Shown here: piece by piece, positions 1 through 8,883 of the stretch
How positions within the stretch are numbered: the stretch's first letter is position 1
How the letters are laid out: every line of letters starts with the position of its first letter
Source of the DNA: an uncultured Lysobacteraceae bacterium
GTDB taxonomy: Bacteria > Pseudomonadota > Gammaproteobacteria > Xanthomonadales > Xanthomonadaceae
Reading direction: 5' to 3'
DNA length: 50,791 nt
NCBI GenBank assembly: GCA_946480825.1
Contig: CAMLLG010000028.1
Span: forward strand, 1-50,791
Translations under genes and position numbers: made by a program
The notes under the pieces: generated by a model
Databases searched by the model: none
Seen by the model: the letters and a program-made list of their open reading frames with translations, nothing else
What the model was told of the DNA's origin: nothing

Positions 1-474
1 TCGCTGGGCGGCAAGTTCCTCGACCTCGGCGTCAGCGCCGCCGGCGAGGGCGGTTACGCCCGGCAACTCACCGACGAAGAGCGCGCCCTGCAGCAGCAGC
101 GTCTGGCCGATCATCTGAGGAACGTCGACGTGATCGTCGCCACCGCGGCCGTGCCCGGCCGCCCGGCGCCGAAGATCGTCAGCGCCGCGATGGTCGCCGG
201 GATGAAGCCGGGCAGCGTGATCGTGGACCTCGCCGCCGAGACCGGCGGCAACTGCGAGCTCACCCGGCCCGGCGAGATCGTGATGCACGACGGCGTCACC
301 GTCTCCGGTCCGCTGAACCTCGCCAGCAGCGGCGCCATGCACGCCAGCGACATGTTCGCCCGCAACGTCTTCAACTTCGTTTCGCTGCTGCTCGACAAGC
401 AGGGCGCGCTGCAGTTCGACTGGAACGACGAACTGCTGGCCAAGACCGTGTGGCCGGAGCGCGCCGCGGGCTGA
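1..474 (+). CDS. pntAA: NAD(P) transhydrogenase alpha-1 subunit, C-terminal part (5' end outside window)
   Basis: This is the C-terminal 157 residues of the soluble NAD(H)-binding subunit of proton-translocating transhydrogenase, which passes hydride between NADH and NADP+ at the inner membrane. Visible family features are a Rossmann-type stretch with VDVIVATAAVPGRPAPKIV, then MVAGMKPGSVIVDLAAE and GGNCELT, and the ending typical of the split bacterial form. The frame is open from base 1 and stops at 472-474. It ends without transmembrane helices, so this is the separate alpha-1 chain and not the fused E. coli type PntA. The membrane subunits pntAB and pntB do not follow it; the next gene is an unrelated small protein, so they must lie upstream or elsewhere. 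Recognition is by recalled family sequence; the truncation is simply the window edge. Confidence 0.9.
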   Translation, partial: SLGGKFLDLGVSAAGEGGYARQLTDEERALQQQRLADHLRNVDVIVATAAVPGRPAPKIVSAAMVAGMKPGSVIVDLAAETGGNCELTRPGEIVMHDGVTVSGPLNLASSGAMHASDMFARNVFNFVSLLLDKQGALQFDWNDELLAKTVWPERAAG

Positions 475-596
475 GCCGTCGTCCTGCGCGCGGGTGCCGA
501 CCCGGCCCCGTGCGTGCGTCGCGATTCCGCAGTATGCTCGGCCGGCAGGTCGCGACGCGAGCAGGGGCGTCCGGCCGCTCACGCAGGAGAACGACG

Positions 597-1151
597 ATGA
601 GCGAACGTTTCGCTGGACAACAGGCCGCCGCACCCGGTCAGGACGACGGTCCGCGCGGTCTCGGCGCGCACGGCGTGGCCGCACCCGACCTGGACCGCAG
701 CGGCCCGATGCTGCAGGCGCCGCAGAAACAGAAAGAACTCGAAATGAATCCGGCCGAACGCCAGTTGTTCGAGCGTGCGATGACGCTGGTGCAGAACAAG
801 ACCGGCATGACCGAGGACGACGCCAAGAAGGTCGCCACCGATGTGGTGCTGACCGCGCGGCATACGCCAGGAATCTCCGAAAAGCCGGAATACATGGACG
901 TGCGCAACGGCCACGTGATGATCGCCGAGCGCGTCGGCAAGGAACCGATCTTCAACGGTTACGTGAACGTCGAACAGTCGCGCAACCAGAGCCCCGAGCA
1001 GATCAACGACAAGCTCGCGGCCCAGAACCAGCAGCGCGAACAGCAGCAGGCGCAGGAAGTGCGCTCCCAGCGCGAGGCCGAGTCGCGCAACGCGTTCCAG
1101 GTCGGCGAGGACGCGGTCGCCTGGAAAGCATCGGCCCACCGCACGCTCTGA
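597..1151 (+). CDS. XVIPCD-like small protein, possible type IV secretion related
   Basis: A 184-residue hydrophilic protein without signal peptide or membrane segment. The ATG at 597 is chosen because AGGAGA (585-590) sits six bases upstream; the open frame extends further 5' but without a ribosome site. After a Gly/Ala/Asp-rich N-terminal 45 residues, residues about 50-145 have the layout I associate with the Xanthomonadales VirD4-interacting domain (XVIPCD): a first helix (NPAERQLFERAM), an acidic second helix (GMTEDDAKKVATDVVL), a beta pair with VRNGHVMIAER, a strand with FNGYVNVEQSRNQSPEQ, and a Gln-rich tail. XVIPCDs are docking tags of bacterial-killing T4SS effectors, but no toxin domain is present and the canonical motifs are only partly recognisable. 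It could equally be an unrelated helical protein. It is convergent with the peptidase gene across a strong hairpin. Confidence 0.6.
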   Translation: MSERFAGQQAAAPGQDDGPRGLGAHGVAAPDLDRSGPMLQAPQKQKELEMNPAERQLFERAMTLVQNKTGMTEDDAKKVATDVVLTARHTPGISEKPEYMDVRNGHVMIAERVGKEPIFNGYVNVEQSRNQSPEQINDKLAAQNQQREQQQAQEVRSQREAESRNAFQVGEDAVAWKASAHRTL

Positions 1152-1187
1152 GGCCTGCGGCCGCAGCCTGAGCGCGGCGGTCTTCCG

Positions 1188-1227
1188 CGAACGAAAACGG
1201 CGCCGTGAGGCGCCGTTTTCGCGTTCG
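1188..1227. terminator. Bidirectional rho-independent terminator
   Basis: The arms cgaacg-aaaacggcgcc (1188-1204) and ggcgccgttttcgcgttcg (1209-1227) pair around a GTGA loop, with a two-base bulge. The A-run and T-run inside the stem give a U-tract in either direction. It lies between the convergent genes ending at 1151 (+) and 1246 (-), so it can serve both. Confidence 0.85.
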
Positions 1228-1245
1228 GCGATGCGAACGTCTACC

Positions 1246-3006
1246 TTACTTCGCCGCGGCTGCCGCCGGTGCGCCCGGTGCCGGCGGCGGATTCGCCTTC
1301 ATCATCGCTTCGCGCGCGGCGCGGAACGGATTGCCGGCATACCAGTTCGGCCAGCCTTCGCCGTTGGCGAGCACCGCGCCGACCTCGTACACCGCGGCCA
1401 GATCTTCCATCGTGCCGTCCAGCTTCCACGTCGCCGGGTCGTAGTGGTCGCCGGGCTTGTGATAGCGGTGTTCGTTGTAATCCTTGCCGGCCGCATCGCC
1501 GGCGGCCTTGCCGCCGTCGAGCAGATCGTTGCCGCCGTCGGGATACAGCGCGGGCACGCCGGCCTTGGCGAAATTGAAGTGATCGGAACGGAAGTAGTAA
1601 CCGCCGGCCGGGTTGGATTCCTCCACCAGCGTGCGGCCCTGCTTTTCGGCGATCGGCTTGAGGATGTCTTCCAGTTCGGAATTGCCCATGCCGACCACGG
1701 TGAGATCGCGCGCGCGGCCGGCGACGCTCATCGCGTCGAGATTGATCACGCCGACGGTGCGGTCCAGCGGCACGGTCGGATGCGCGACGTAATATTTCGA
1801 ACCGAGCAGGCCGGATTCCTCCAGCGTCACCGCGGCGAACAGCACCGAGCGCTTCGGCTTGCCGATCTTCGCGAACTGTTCGGCCAGTTCGAGGATGCCG
1901 GCGATGCCGGTCGCGTTGTCGATCGCGCCGTTGTAGATATTGTCGCCCGGTTCTTCGGCATGCTTGCCGAGATGGTCCCAGTGCCCCATGTAGACGATGG
2001 TTTCGTCTGGGCGCTCGGTGCCCGGCAGCAGCGCCAGCACGTTGCGCGATTCCTTCTCGACGATGGTGCTCTTCAGCGTCGTGCTCATCTTCGCGGGCAG
2101 CGTCACCGGCTTGAATCCGCGCTTGCCGGCGGCGGCGCGCATCGCGTCGAGATCGAGGCCGGCATCCGCGAACAGCGCCTTCGCCTGTTCGCCGGTGATC
2201 CAGCCCTGCAGCGGCACCCGCGGCGCCGGGTCGTCGGCCGCGCGCAGATCGTACTGCGCGCCCGACCATGAATTCTTCACCACGTCCCAGCCGTACGACG
2301 CGCCTTCGGTGTCGTGGATGATCAGCGCGGCGGCCGCGCCCTTGCGCCCGGCTTCCTCGAACTTGTACGTCCAGCGCCCGTAATAGGTCATGCGGTTGCC
2401 GTCGAACAACTTCGCGTCCTTCGCATGGAAGCCCGGGTCGTTGACGAACATGACCACGGTCTTGCCCTTCACGTCGACGCCGGCGTAGTCGTTCCACTGC
2501 TGCTCGGGCGCGTCCACGCCGTAGCCGACGAACACCAGTTCGCTGGCGTCGATCTTCACTTGCTGCTGGCCGGTGCGCGTGCCGATCACCATGTCGGTGC
2601 CGAATTTCAGCGTGCGCGGCGTGCCCTTCACGTCAATGGTCATCGCCGTGGCTTCGTCGGCGGTGGTTTCCATCATCGGCACGACCTGGAAATAGCTGTC
2701 GCCGTTGCCCGGCTTCAGTCCCATGCGTTCGAACTGCGCCTTGAGATATTCGACGGTCTTCTCTTCGCCCGGCGTCCCCGGCGCACGGCCTTCGAATTCA
2801 TCGGACGCCAGCACGCGGACGTGCTCGCCGAAATCGGCGGCATCGATCGCGTCCTTGAACGCGAAGGCCGCCGGCTTCGGCGCCTCGGTGGCGGGTTTCG
2901 GCGCAGTGGGCGCTTCTTCACCGCGCTGGCACGCGGCGAGCGCGGCGGTGGCGGCGAGTGTCAGCAGGAGGGTTTTGGGGAGGGAGCGGGGCAATGATCG
3001 GGACAT
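1246..3006 (-). CDS. M28 family zinc peptidase, lipoprotein
   Basis: A 586-residue exported metallopeptidase of the M28 (aminopeptidase Y/glutamate carboxypeptidase-like) family. The start is the Met that gives a lipoprotein signal: a basic N-region, a hydrophobic core and the lipobox LAAC with Cys26. A PA-type insert (ELVFVGYGVDAPEQQW to KGAAAALIIHD) splits the catalytic domain. The co-catalytic zinc ligands are visible in order: His in GHWDHLG, Asp in GAIDNATG, the Glu-Glu pair in TLEESGLLGS, Asp in VINLDAM, and a late His in PGDHYDP. The C-terminus is Pro/Ala-rich. It is predicted to be anchored at the outer membrane or periplasm and to trim peptides. The next upstream gene on the same strand (3096-3833) is separated by a hairpin, so this gene probably has its own promoter. 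Confidence 0.93.
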   Translation of the reverse strand: MSRSLPRSLPKTLLLTLAATAALAACQRGEEAPTAPKPATEAPKPAAFAFKDAIDAADFGEHVRVLASDEFEGRAPGTPGEEKTVEYLKAQFERMGLKPGNGDSYFQVVPMMETTADEATAMTIDVKGTPRTLKFGTDMVIGTRTGQQQVKIDASELVFVGYGVDAPEQQWNDYAGVDVKGKTVVMFVNDPGFHAKDAKLFDGNRMTYYGRWTYKFEEAGRKGAAAALIIHDTEGASYGWDVVKNSWSGAQYDLRAADDPAPRVPLQGWITGEQAKALFADAGLDLDAMRAAAGKRGFKPVTLPAKMSTTLKSTIVEKESRNVLALLPGTERPDETIVYMGHWDHLGKHAEEPGDNIYNGAIDNATGIAGILELAEQFAKIGKPKRSVLFAAVTLEESGLLGSKYYVAHPTVPLDRTVGVINLDAMSVAGRARDLTVVGMGNSELEDILKPIAEKQGRTLVEESNPAGGYYFRSDHFNFAKAGVPALYPDGGNDLLDGGKAAGDAAGKDYNEHRYHKPGDHYDPATWKLDGTMEDLAAVYEVGAVLANGEGWPNWYAGNPFRAAREAMMKANPPPAPGAPAAAAAK

Positions 3007-3064
3007 CGGAGGCTTCCACACGAACGGAAGCCCCGAGTGTAAGGCCTGCCACGGCGCGGGAAGA

Positions 3065-3087
3065 CCTGCCGGAAGTCGTCCGGCAGG
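3065..3087 (-). terminator. Hairpin terminator after the beta-repeat protein gene
   Basis: A perfect 9-bp stem, cctgccgga (3065-3073) with tccggcagg (3079-3087) and a five-base loop, starts nine bases beyond the stop of the minus-strand gene 3096-3833. The tail read on the minus strand (TCTTCC) is only moderately U-rich. Confidence 0.6.
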
Positions 3088-3095
3088 CCGATGCA

Positions 3096-3833
3096 TCAAT
3101 CCTTCGGCGCCGTCGGCCCGTCGTAGCGCACCGCGGTGGCGCCGGTGACCTGGCCGATGCGGGCGGTCTTGTGGACGTAGAGGTTCACTTCGCGCTTGAA
3201 CACCAGCGGGCCGTCGACGACGGCGTTGGGGCCGATGACGATGCGCGGTTTGCGCTGTTTGGCCGCGACCGGCATCCAGTTGCTGCTGGGTTTTTCGATG
3301 GTGATGCCGCCGCGCACGTGCGAGCCGATGCCGACGGTGATGTCGCCGTTGACGGTGCTGATGCTGCCGCTCACGTCGGTGTCGACGATGCCGATCGCGC
3401 CGTTCACGGTTTCGATGTTCTTGCTCACCGCGCCGCCGCGGCCGACGAAGATGCTGCCGTTGACGGTTTCGATGCGGGTGGCGTTGCCCTGTTCGTCGAG
3501 GCGGATGCTGCCGTTCACGGTCTCCAGCGATCCGGCGGTGACCCGGCCTTCGGCCTTGATGCTGCCGTTGACGGTTTCGGTGTCGCCGACGCGGGCACCC
3601 TCGGCCAGACGGACGCTGCCGTTGACGGTGGAGATGTCCCGGGTCTTGGCGCCGGCCTCGACGCGCACGCTGCCGTTCACGCTCGACAGATCGCCGTAAT
3701 CCCCGCCGGCGTGGGCGGTGATGCTGCCCATCACCTTGTCGATGTCCTGGCCGGCGTGGGCGACGGGCGCGAGCAGTGCGAGCGCGAGGGCGGACGCGAC
3801 GGCGATACCGAGGGCGGATTTCACGGGATGCAT
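3096..3833 (-). CDS. Exported beta-repeat protein with T-V-N-G-S-I repeats
   Basis: A 245-residue protein with a clear Sec signal peptide (positive MHPVK start, hydrophobic core, cleavage after AHA near residue 27). The mature part carries about eight copies of a 16-20 residue repeat centred on TVNGSI/SVNGSV (residues about 45-175), the pattern of a stacked beta-solenoid such as DUF4097 or polymer-forming (bactofilin-like) proteins. A final ~60 residues with NWMPVAAKQRKPRIVIGP and VVDGPLVFKREVNLYVH continue the same style. A ribosome site (AGAGG) precedes the ATG at 3833. It is probably periplasmic or surface-exposed and structural; no catalytic motif is seen. The leader carries a short spaced repeat (3856-3899). 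The exact family assignment is uncertain. Confidence 0.85.
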   Translation of the reverse strand: MHPVKSALGIAVASALALALLAPVAHAGQDIDKVMGSITAHAGGDYGDLSSVNGSVRVEAGAKTRDISTVNGSVRLAEGARVGDTETVNGSIKAEGRVTAGSLETVNGSIRLDEQGNATRIETVNGSIFVGRGGAVSKNIETVNGAIGIVDTDVSGSISTVNGDITVGIGSHVRGGITIEKPSSNWMPVAAKQRKPRIVIGPNAVVDGPLVFKREVNLYVHKTARIGQVTGATAVRYDGPTAPKD

Positions 3834-3855
3834 GGTGATGACCTCTTGTGGATGC

Positions 3856-3899
3856 GTCTTCAGAACGTGTCTTCGAGCGCGTCTTCTGAACGCGTCTTC
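3856..3899. repeat. Four gtcttc copies at 12-13 bp spacing
   Basis: The hexamer gtcttc starts at 3856, 3869, 3881 and 3894, each preceded by cg or gc and embedded in an approximate unit gaacgcgtcttc. It sits 22-66 bases upstream of the start of the minus-strand gene at 3833, in its leader or promoter, and on the far side of the gpmI promoter. Confidence 0.6.
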
Positions 3900-3926
3900 C
3901 GGACATGGGGCCCGATGCAGGGCCGG

Positions 3927-3957
3927 TGGAAGCAGGATGCGGCCGCTTCGCTACAAT
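3927..3957 (+). promoter_or_regulatory. Candidate promoter of gpmI-envC-ctpA
   Basis: TACAAT (3952-3957) is a good -10 element, 34 bases before the gpmI start. The best upstream box, TGGAAG (3927-3932), is a weak -35 at 19 bases spacing. Confidence 0.4.
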
Positions 3958-3991
3958 CGCATCTGTCCTAAGTCACTGCCCCGAAGGTCAC

Positions 3992-5539
3992 ATGTCCGTT
4001 GTCGCCCGTCCGAAGCCCGTGGTGCTGATGATCCTGGACGGCTGGGGCCATCGCGAGGACCCGGCCGACAACGCGCTGGCGCTGGCCGATCTGCCGAACT
4101 GGCGCCGGCTGTGGGCGCAGCGCCCGCACACGCTGATCCACACCGAAGGCCGCCATGTCGGCCTGCCGGACGGGCAGATGGGCAATTCCGAGGTCGGGCA
4201 CATGAATCTCGGTGCCGGCCGTATCGTCTACCAGGATCTCACCCGCATCGACGCCGCGATCGAGGACGGCAGTTTCTTCGCCAACGCCGAACTGCGCGCC
4301 GCCTGCGACGCGGCGAAGACCGCCGGCGGCACTCTGCACGTGATGGGTCTGTTGTCGCCCGGCGGCGTGCACAGCCACGAGTTGCACATCTTCGCGATGC
4401 TGGATCTGGCGGCGCGCGAGGGCGTGCCGCAGGTCGCGGTGCATGCGTTCCTGGACGGCCGCGACATGCCGCCGAAATCCGCCGAACCCAGCCTGCGCGC
4501 GCTGCAGGCGAAGTGCGATGCGCTGGGCAACGCGCGGATCGCGTCGGTCAGCGGCCGCTACTTCGCGATGGATCGCGACCAGCGCTGGGACCGTCTGCGC
4601 CGTGCCTGGGACGCGATGGTCGACGCGCGTGCCGAGCATCGCGCGTTCGATGCGCTGGCGGCGCTGCGCGACGCGTACGCCCGCGGCGAGAACGACGAGT
4701 TCGTGGCGCCGACGGTGATCGAGGGCGCGCAGCCGATGCGCGACGACGATGCCGTCGTGTTCATGAATTTCCGCGCCGATCGTGCGCGCCAGATCACCTC
4801 GGCCTTCGTGTCGCCGGCATTCGAGGGCTTCGATGCCGGCGTGCGGCGCCCGGTGCTGTCGCGCTTCGTCTGCCTGACCGAATACGACGCGAAACTGCCG
4901 GCGCCCGTCGCCTTCGGTCCGGACGATCTGCACAACACGCTGGGCGAGGTGCTGGCCGCGCACGGCATGACCCAACTGCGGATCGCCGAGACCGAGAAAT
5001 ACGCGCACGTCACCTTCTTTTTCAGCGGCGGCCGCGAGGACCTGTATCCGGGCGAAGACCGCATCCTGGTGCCCAGCCCGAAGGTCGCGACCTACGATCT
5101 GCAGCCGGAAATGAGTTGTCCCGAAGTCACTGCGAAACTGGTCGATGCGATCGCCGGCAGCCGCTTCGACGTGGTGGTCTGCAACATCGCCAATCCCGAC
5201 ATGGTCGGCCACACCGGTGATCTGCAGGCCGCGATCCTGGCCGCGCAGGCGGTGGACGTGGCGATCGGCGCGGTCGAGGCCGCGGTCCGCGCGACCGGTG
5301 GCGCGCTGCTGATCACCGCCGATCACGGCAATCTGGAAATGATGCGCGACCCCGCGACCGGACAGCCGCATACCGCGCACACCGTCGGCCCGGTGCCGTT
5401 CGTCTATGTCGGCGATCGCGCCGATGCGCATCTGCGCGCCGGCGGCGCGCTGCGCGACGTGGCGCCGACCATCCTCGATCTGCTCGGCCTGCCGCTGCCG
5501 GCTGAGATGAGCGGCCGCAGTCTGCTGGCTGCCGGATGA
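3992..5539 (+). CDS. gpmI: 2,3-bisphosphoglycerate-independent phosphoglycerate mutase
   Basis: This cytoplasmic enzyme interconverts 3- and 2-phosphoglycerate in glycolysis and gluconeogenesis using two Mn2+ ions. The 515-residue length is normal. Residues about 10-18 (VVLMILDGW) carry the first metal Asp. [13 protein letters not shown] contains the phospho-accepting serine (Ser66). [20 protein letters not shown] and [11 protein letters not shown] provide further substrate and metal ligands. The ATG at 3992 is the first Met that gives the family N-terminus. The stop overlaps the start of envC (ATGA at 5536-5539), so translation is coupled. The gpmI-envC-ctpA order is widely conserved in gammaproteobacteria. 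Confidence 0.97.
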   Translation: MSVVARPKPVVLMILDGWGHREDPADNALALADLPNWRRLWAQRPHTLIHTEGRHVGLPDGQMGNSEVGHMNLGAGRIVYQDLTRIDAAIEDGSFFANAELRAACDAAKTAGGTLHVMGLLSPGGVHSHELHIFAMLDLAAREGVPQVAVHAFLDGRDMPPKSAEPSLRALQAKCDALGNARIASVSGRYFAMDRDQRWDRLRRAWDAMVDARAEHRAFDALAALRDAYARGENDEFVAPTVIEGAQPMRDDDAVVFMNFRADRARQITSAFVSPAFEGFDAGVRRPVLSRFVCLTEYDAKLPAPVAFGPDDLHNTLGEVLAAHGMTQLRIAETEKYAHVTFFFSGGREDLYPGEDRILVPSPKVATYDLQPEMSCPEVTAKLVDAIAGSRFDVVVCNIANPDMVGHTGDLQAAILAAQAVDVAIGAVEAAVRATGGALLITADHGNLEMMRDPATGQPHTAHTVGPVPFVYVGDRADAHLRAGGALRDVAPTILDLLGLPLPAEMSGRSLLAAG

Positions 5540-6855
5540 CGCATGCGCGCATGAAGGCCTTCTTGCGCGCGCTGTACGCGTTCGCGCTGCTGGCGCTGCT
5601 GTTGTTGCCGCAGGTCGGCGCGCAGTCGGGCGGCAAGCCCGCGACGAGTCCGGATGCGCAGCGTCGGCTCGAAAAAATCCAGCGCGAGCTGAAGGATGTC
5701 GCCGCCGAACGCCGTCGCCTCGAAGGCCAGCGCGGCGCCGCCAGCCGTGAATTGCGCGCGATGGACGAGCGCGTGGCCACCTCCAGTCGCGCGCTGCACG
5801 AAGCCGAGAGCCAGTTGGAGCGCGAGCAGACCGCGCTCGCCGAACTCGCCGCGCGACGCGACGATCTGCTGCGTCAGCAGGCGGGACAGCGCCGCGAACT
5901 GGCCGCATTGCTGCGCGCCGCGTATGCCCAGGGCGATCACGCGCCGTTGAAGCTGATGCTGGCGCAGGATCGCGTCGCCGACGCGCAGCGTCAGCTGGTG
6001 TATTACCGCTACCTGCAGCGCGAGCGCCTGCGGCGCACCGCCGCGCTCAGCGCCGAGCTCGCCGAGCTGGAGCGCGTGGAAGCGCAGATCGCCGCCAAAC
6101 GCAGCGCGCTGGATGCCGCACGCGAACGCCAGCAGGCGCAGTTGGCCGCGCTGTCCCGCGACCGCCGCAGCCGCGCCGCGACCCTGAGCGAACTGGAGCA
6201 GCGCTACCGCGACCGTCAGGCGCGAGAACAGGCGCTCGGCAGCGATGCCAAGGCCTTGCAGCAGGTGGTCGCGCGCTTGCGCGCCGCCGCGGCCAGGGCG
6301 GCCGCCGAGCGCGCCGCGGCCCAGCGTGCGGCCCAGCGTGCGGCCCGCGCGGCCAAGCCCGCCGCCAAACCGCCCGTGTCGCGACCGGGCGAGCCCCGAT
6401 CTCGCGAAACACGATCGGGCGAGCGTGCGATGCCCCGGCCGCCGCGGCAGACCGCCAACGCCGCGCCGGTGCGGGTGGGTGGTTTCGGCTGGCCGCTGTC
6501 CGGCAATCTGCTCGCCGGCTATGGCGGACGCATGCCCGACGGCCGCGCCAGTCATGGCCTGTTGATCGCGGCCGGTCTCGGTGCACCGGTGCGTGCGGTC
6601 GCGGACGGCAACGTGGTGTTCGCCGAATGGATGACCGGCTACGGCCTGATCCTGATCGTCGACCACGGCAACGGCTATCTCAGCCTGTACGCGCACAACG
6701 AATCCCTGTTGAAGGATGTCGGTGCGGCGGTCAAGCGCGGCGATGCCGTCGCCCGCGTCGGCAATTCCGGCGGTCTGGCCCAGCCCGCGCTGTATTTCGA
6801 ACTGCGCCGCAACGGCCAGCCCGTCGATCCGGGCAGTTGGCTGCGCAGACAGTAA
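5536..6855 (+). CDS. envC: Murein hydrolase activator EnvC (degenerate LytM/M23)
   Basis: A 439-residue periplasmic protein with a signal peptide (hydrophobic [15 protein letters not shown], cleavage near residue 30), a long Arg/Ala/Glu-rich coiled coil (about 40-265), an Ala/Pro/Arg linker with low complexity (about 265-315), and a C-terminal LytM/M23 domain (about 318-439). The zinc-site positions of active M23 enzymes are lost: HGLLIAAG has no Asp where HxGxD is expected, and PALYFELRR replaces PHLHFE. That fits EnvC proteins, which do not cut peptidoglycan but activate the amidases AmiA/AmiB at the division septum through FtsEX. It starts inside the gpmI stop codon and is followed after 86 bases by the S41 protease gene. 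Confidence 0.93.
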   Translation: MTHARMKAFLRALYAFALLALLLLPQVGAQSGGKPATSPDAQRRLEKIQRELKDVAAERRRLEGQRGAASRELRAMDERVATSSRALHEAESQLEREQTALAELAARRDDLLRQQAGQRRELAALLRAAYAQGDHAPLKLMLAQDRVADAQRQLVYYRYLQRERLRRTAALSAELAELERVEAQIAAKRSALDAARERQQAQLAALSRDRRSRAATLSELEQRYRDRQAREQALGSDAKALQQVVARLRAAAARAAAERAAAQRAAQRAARAAKPAAKPPVSRPGEPRSRETRSGERAMPRPPRQTANAAPVRVGGFGWPLSGNLLAGYGGRMPDGRASHGLLIAAGLGAPVRAVADGNVVFAEWMTGYGLILIVDHGNGYLSLYAHNESLLKDVGAAVKRGDAVARVGNSGGLAQPALYFELRRNGQPVDPGSWLRRQ

Positions 6856-6941
6856 ACCGGTACGGTGAACGCCAACCGCATGGCGCGCGAACCACTCGCG
6901 TTCCCCGCGGTCCGACCGAACAGTCATCCCTGGAGTCGTCG

Positions 6942-8312
6942 ATGTCCCGTCCGCTGTCCCCGTCCGCTTCCTGCCGCGTCCGCGGCTTCTCCGCCCTGCT
7001 CGCGCTCGCGGTGTCCGCCGCGCTGCCGGCGGTGGCCCAGGATGCACCGCCTGCCGCACCGCCTGCCGCACCGGCCGACGCGAAACCGGTCGACGCGAAA
7101 ACCGCCGCCGCGGAAGACGCGAGCAAGGTGCCGATCGAGGAAATCCGGCGTTACGTCAACGTCTTCAACGCGGTCAAGCACGCCTACGTCGAACCGGTGG
7201 AAGATCGCAAGCTGATGCAGTCCGCGATCCGCGGCCTGCTGCTCGATCTCGATCCGCACAGCACCTATCTCGTTCGCAGCGATGCGCAGGCCTTCGACGA
7301 GGACGCGAACGGCGCCTACGACGGCATCGGCGTGGAAGTGCAGCAGCAGCCCGACGGCAGCATCCTGGTGATCGCGCCGATCGACGACACGCCCGCGGCG
7401 CGCGCCGGCATCAAGCCCGGCGACATCATCGTCGCCGTCGACGGCAAGCCGCTGACGCCGGAACAGGCCGACAACAATCCGCTGCGTGGCGCGCCGGGTT
7501 CCAAAACCGTGCTGACCGTGCAGCGCGAGGGTGCGAAGAAACCGCTGGAGATCGCGGTCCAGCGCGACACGATCCGGATCAGCAGCGTGCGCAGCCGCAT
7601 GCTCGAACCCGGTTACGCCTATCTGCGCATCAGCGCGTTCCAGGCCGACACCGCGAACGATTTCGGGCAGCACGTCGACAAGCTGCAGGCGCAGGCCGGC
7701 GGCGCGACCGGCAAGGGTCTGCGCGGGCTGGTGCTCGATCTGCGCAGCAATCCGGGCGGCCTGCTGACCTCCGCGGTGCAGGTCGCGGACGATCTGTTGG
7801 AGAAGGGCGGCATCGTCAGCACCCGCGGCCGCAATCCGGTCGCCGATACCGCATTCAGCGCGACGCCGGGCGACCGCATGCGCGGCGCGCCGGTGGTGGT
7901 GCTGGTCGACGCCGGTTCCGCCAGCGCCTCGGAAGTGCTGGCCGCCGCGCTGCGCGACAACCAGCGCGCGCAGGTCGTCGGCAGCCGTACTTTCGGCAAG
8001 GGCTCGGTGCAGACCGTGCTGCCGCTGGACAACGGCGATGCGGTGAAACTCACCACCGCGCGTTACTACACGCCCAGCGGCCGCTCGATCCAGGCCCGTG
8101 GCATCGATCCCGACGTGGTGCTGAAGCCCGACGGCGTCGCCGCCAAGCCCGGCGAGATGTCCGAAGCGGCGTTGCCGGGTCATCTGCGCGGCGATCAGGA
8201 AACCGACGGTGTCGGCATCGGCGACGTGCTCGAAGGCGAAGCCCCGATCACCGCCGCACTGGCGTTGCTGAAGAAACAGGTCGCGACGCTGCCCGCCGCC
8301 GATCGTCGCTGA
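6942..8312 (+). CDS. ctpA: C-terminal processing peptidase, S41 family
   Basis: A 456-residue periplasmic serine protease. A signal peptide (core SALLALAVSAALPAVAQ) is followed by a Pro/Ala linker, an N-terminal helical region with LLLDLDPHSTYL, a PDZ domain (GIGVEVQQQ to the PGDIIVAVDGKPL segment, about residues 125-210) and the S41 catalytic core. The nucleophile lies in AGSASASEVLAAAL and the general-base lysine in RTFGKGSVQT; YYTPSGRSIQARGIDPDV is the family's late signature. The start at 6942 has TGGAG nearby and gives the signal peptide. In other gammaproteobacteria CtpA-type proteases degrade peptidoglycan hydrolases or their regulators, which suits the envC neighbour. Function in this organism is inferred. 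Confidence 0.94.
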   Translation: MSRPLSPSASCRVRGFSALLALAVSAALPAVAQDAPPAAPPAAPADAKPVDAKTAAAEDASKVPIEEIRRYVNVFNAVKHAYVEPVEDRKLMQSAIRGLLLDLDPHSTYLVRSDAQAFDEDANGAYDGIGVEVQQQPDGSILVIAPIDDTPAARAGIKPGDIIVAVDGKPLTPEQADNNPLRGAPGSKTVLTVQREGAKKPLEIAVQRDTIRISSVRSRMLEPGYAYLRISAFQADTANDFGQHVDKLQAQAGGATGKGLRGLVLDLRSNPGGLLTSAVQVADDLLEKGGIVSTRGRNPVADTAFSATPGDRMRGAPVVVLVDAGSASASEVLAAALRDNQRAQVVGSRTFGKGSVQTVLPLDNGDAVKLTTARYYTPSGRSIQARGIDPDVVLKPDGVAAKPGEMSEAALPGHLRGDQETDGVGIGDVLEGEAPITAALALLKKQVATLPAADRR

Positions 8313-8331
8313 GCGGACCGGCCTGTCAACT

Positions 8332-8361
8332 GGAACGAGAAGCTTCAGCGGCGCTCGTTCC
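8332..8361. terminator. Possible bidirectional hairpin terminator
   Basis: ggaacgag (8332-8339) and ctcgttcc (8354-8361) form a perfect 8-bp stem with a 14-base loop between the convergent ctpA (+) and DUF1820 (-) genes. No U-tract follows on either strand, so its role as a terminator is uncertain. The rest of 8313-8486 shows no gene. Confidence 0.4.
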
Positions 8362-8486
8362 GGCGCAAAAGAGCGATGCGTTCTTGAAGCGTTGCGGGCC
8401 GAGAAGCGCGATCGAGCGGCCGAGATGTCTCGCAAACTCGTCTTCGTCGATGCGTTTCGTTGACACGGTCGTCTCGTGCGCGGTCT

Positions 8487-8807
8487 TCAGCGCGGTTTCG
8501 CCGGCAACGGAAACGGCGTGATCACGGTTTCGCCGCCCGCGGCGTCGCGGATCGCGGACTGCCCTTTCTTCTCGACCTCTTCGATCCGCACGATGCTCTG
8601 CATCGGCAGGTGCAGCACCCTGGTGCCGCCGAATTCGTCGCGCAGCCGTTCCTCGGTGGGGTCGACCACCAGGCCGTCGTGGACGTCGAACGCGAGACCG
8701 GCCACTTCGATGAAGCCCCACAGGCTGCCGCTGTTCACGCGTTCCGCGTACAGCTCGTAGATCTTGCCGTGGTTGTGGAAGGTGATCTTGTAGAGCGTCT
8801 TGGCCAT
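8487..8807 (-). CDS. DUF1820 family protein
   Basis: A 106-residue soluble protein that matches the DUF1820 family throughout: an N-terminal YKITFHNHGKIYELYAE, then SLWGFIEV, LVVDPTEERLRDEFGG, and the closing LPMQSIVRIEEVEKKG. These motifs are the whole of the family's known signature and the length is typical. It has no signal peptide or membrane segment. The family is common in gammaproteobacteria and I know no established biochemical role. The start at 8807 is the only Met at the family N-terminus. The nearest gene on the same strand is the rhomboid protease 76 bases upstream, so the two could be co-transcribed. Confidence 0.92.
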   Translation of the reverse strand: MAKTLYKITFHNHGKIYELYAERVNSGSLWGFIEVAGLAFDVHDGLVVDPTEERLRDEFGGTRVLHLPMQSIVRIEEVEKKGQSAIRDAAGGETVITPFPLPAKPR

Positions 8808-8883
8808 GGCGCACGCAGCGTGTCGATCGATACCGGCCAGATGCGGCCGGGCAGGGCAGGATGCAAGAGGCGGCGACGGCCGT

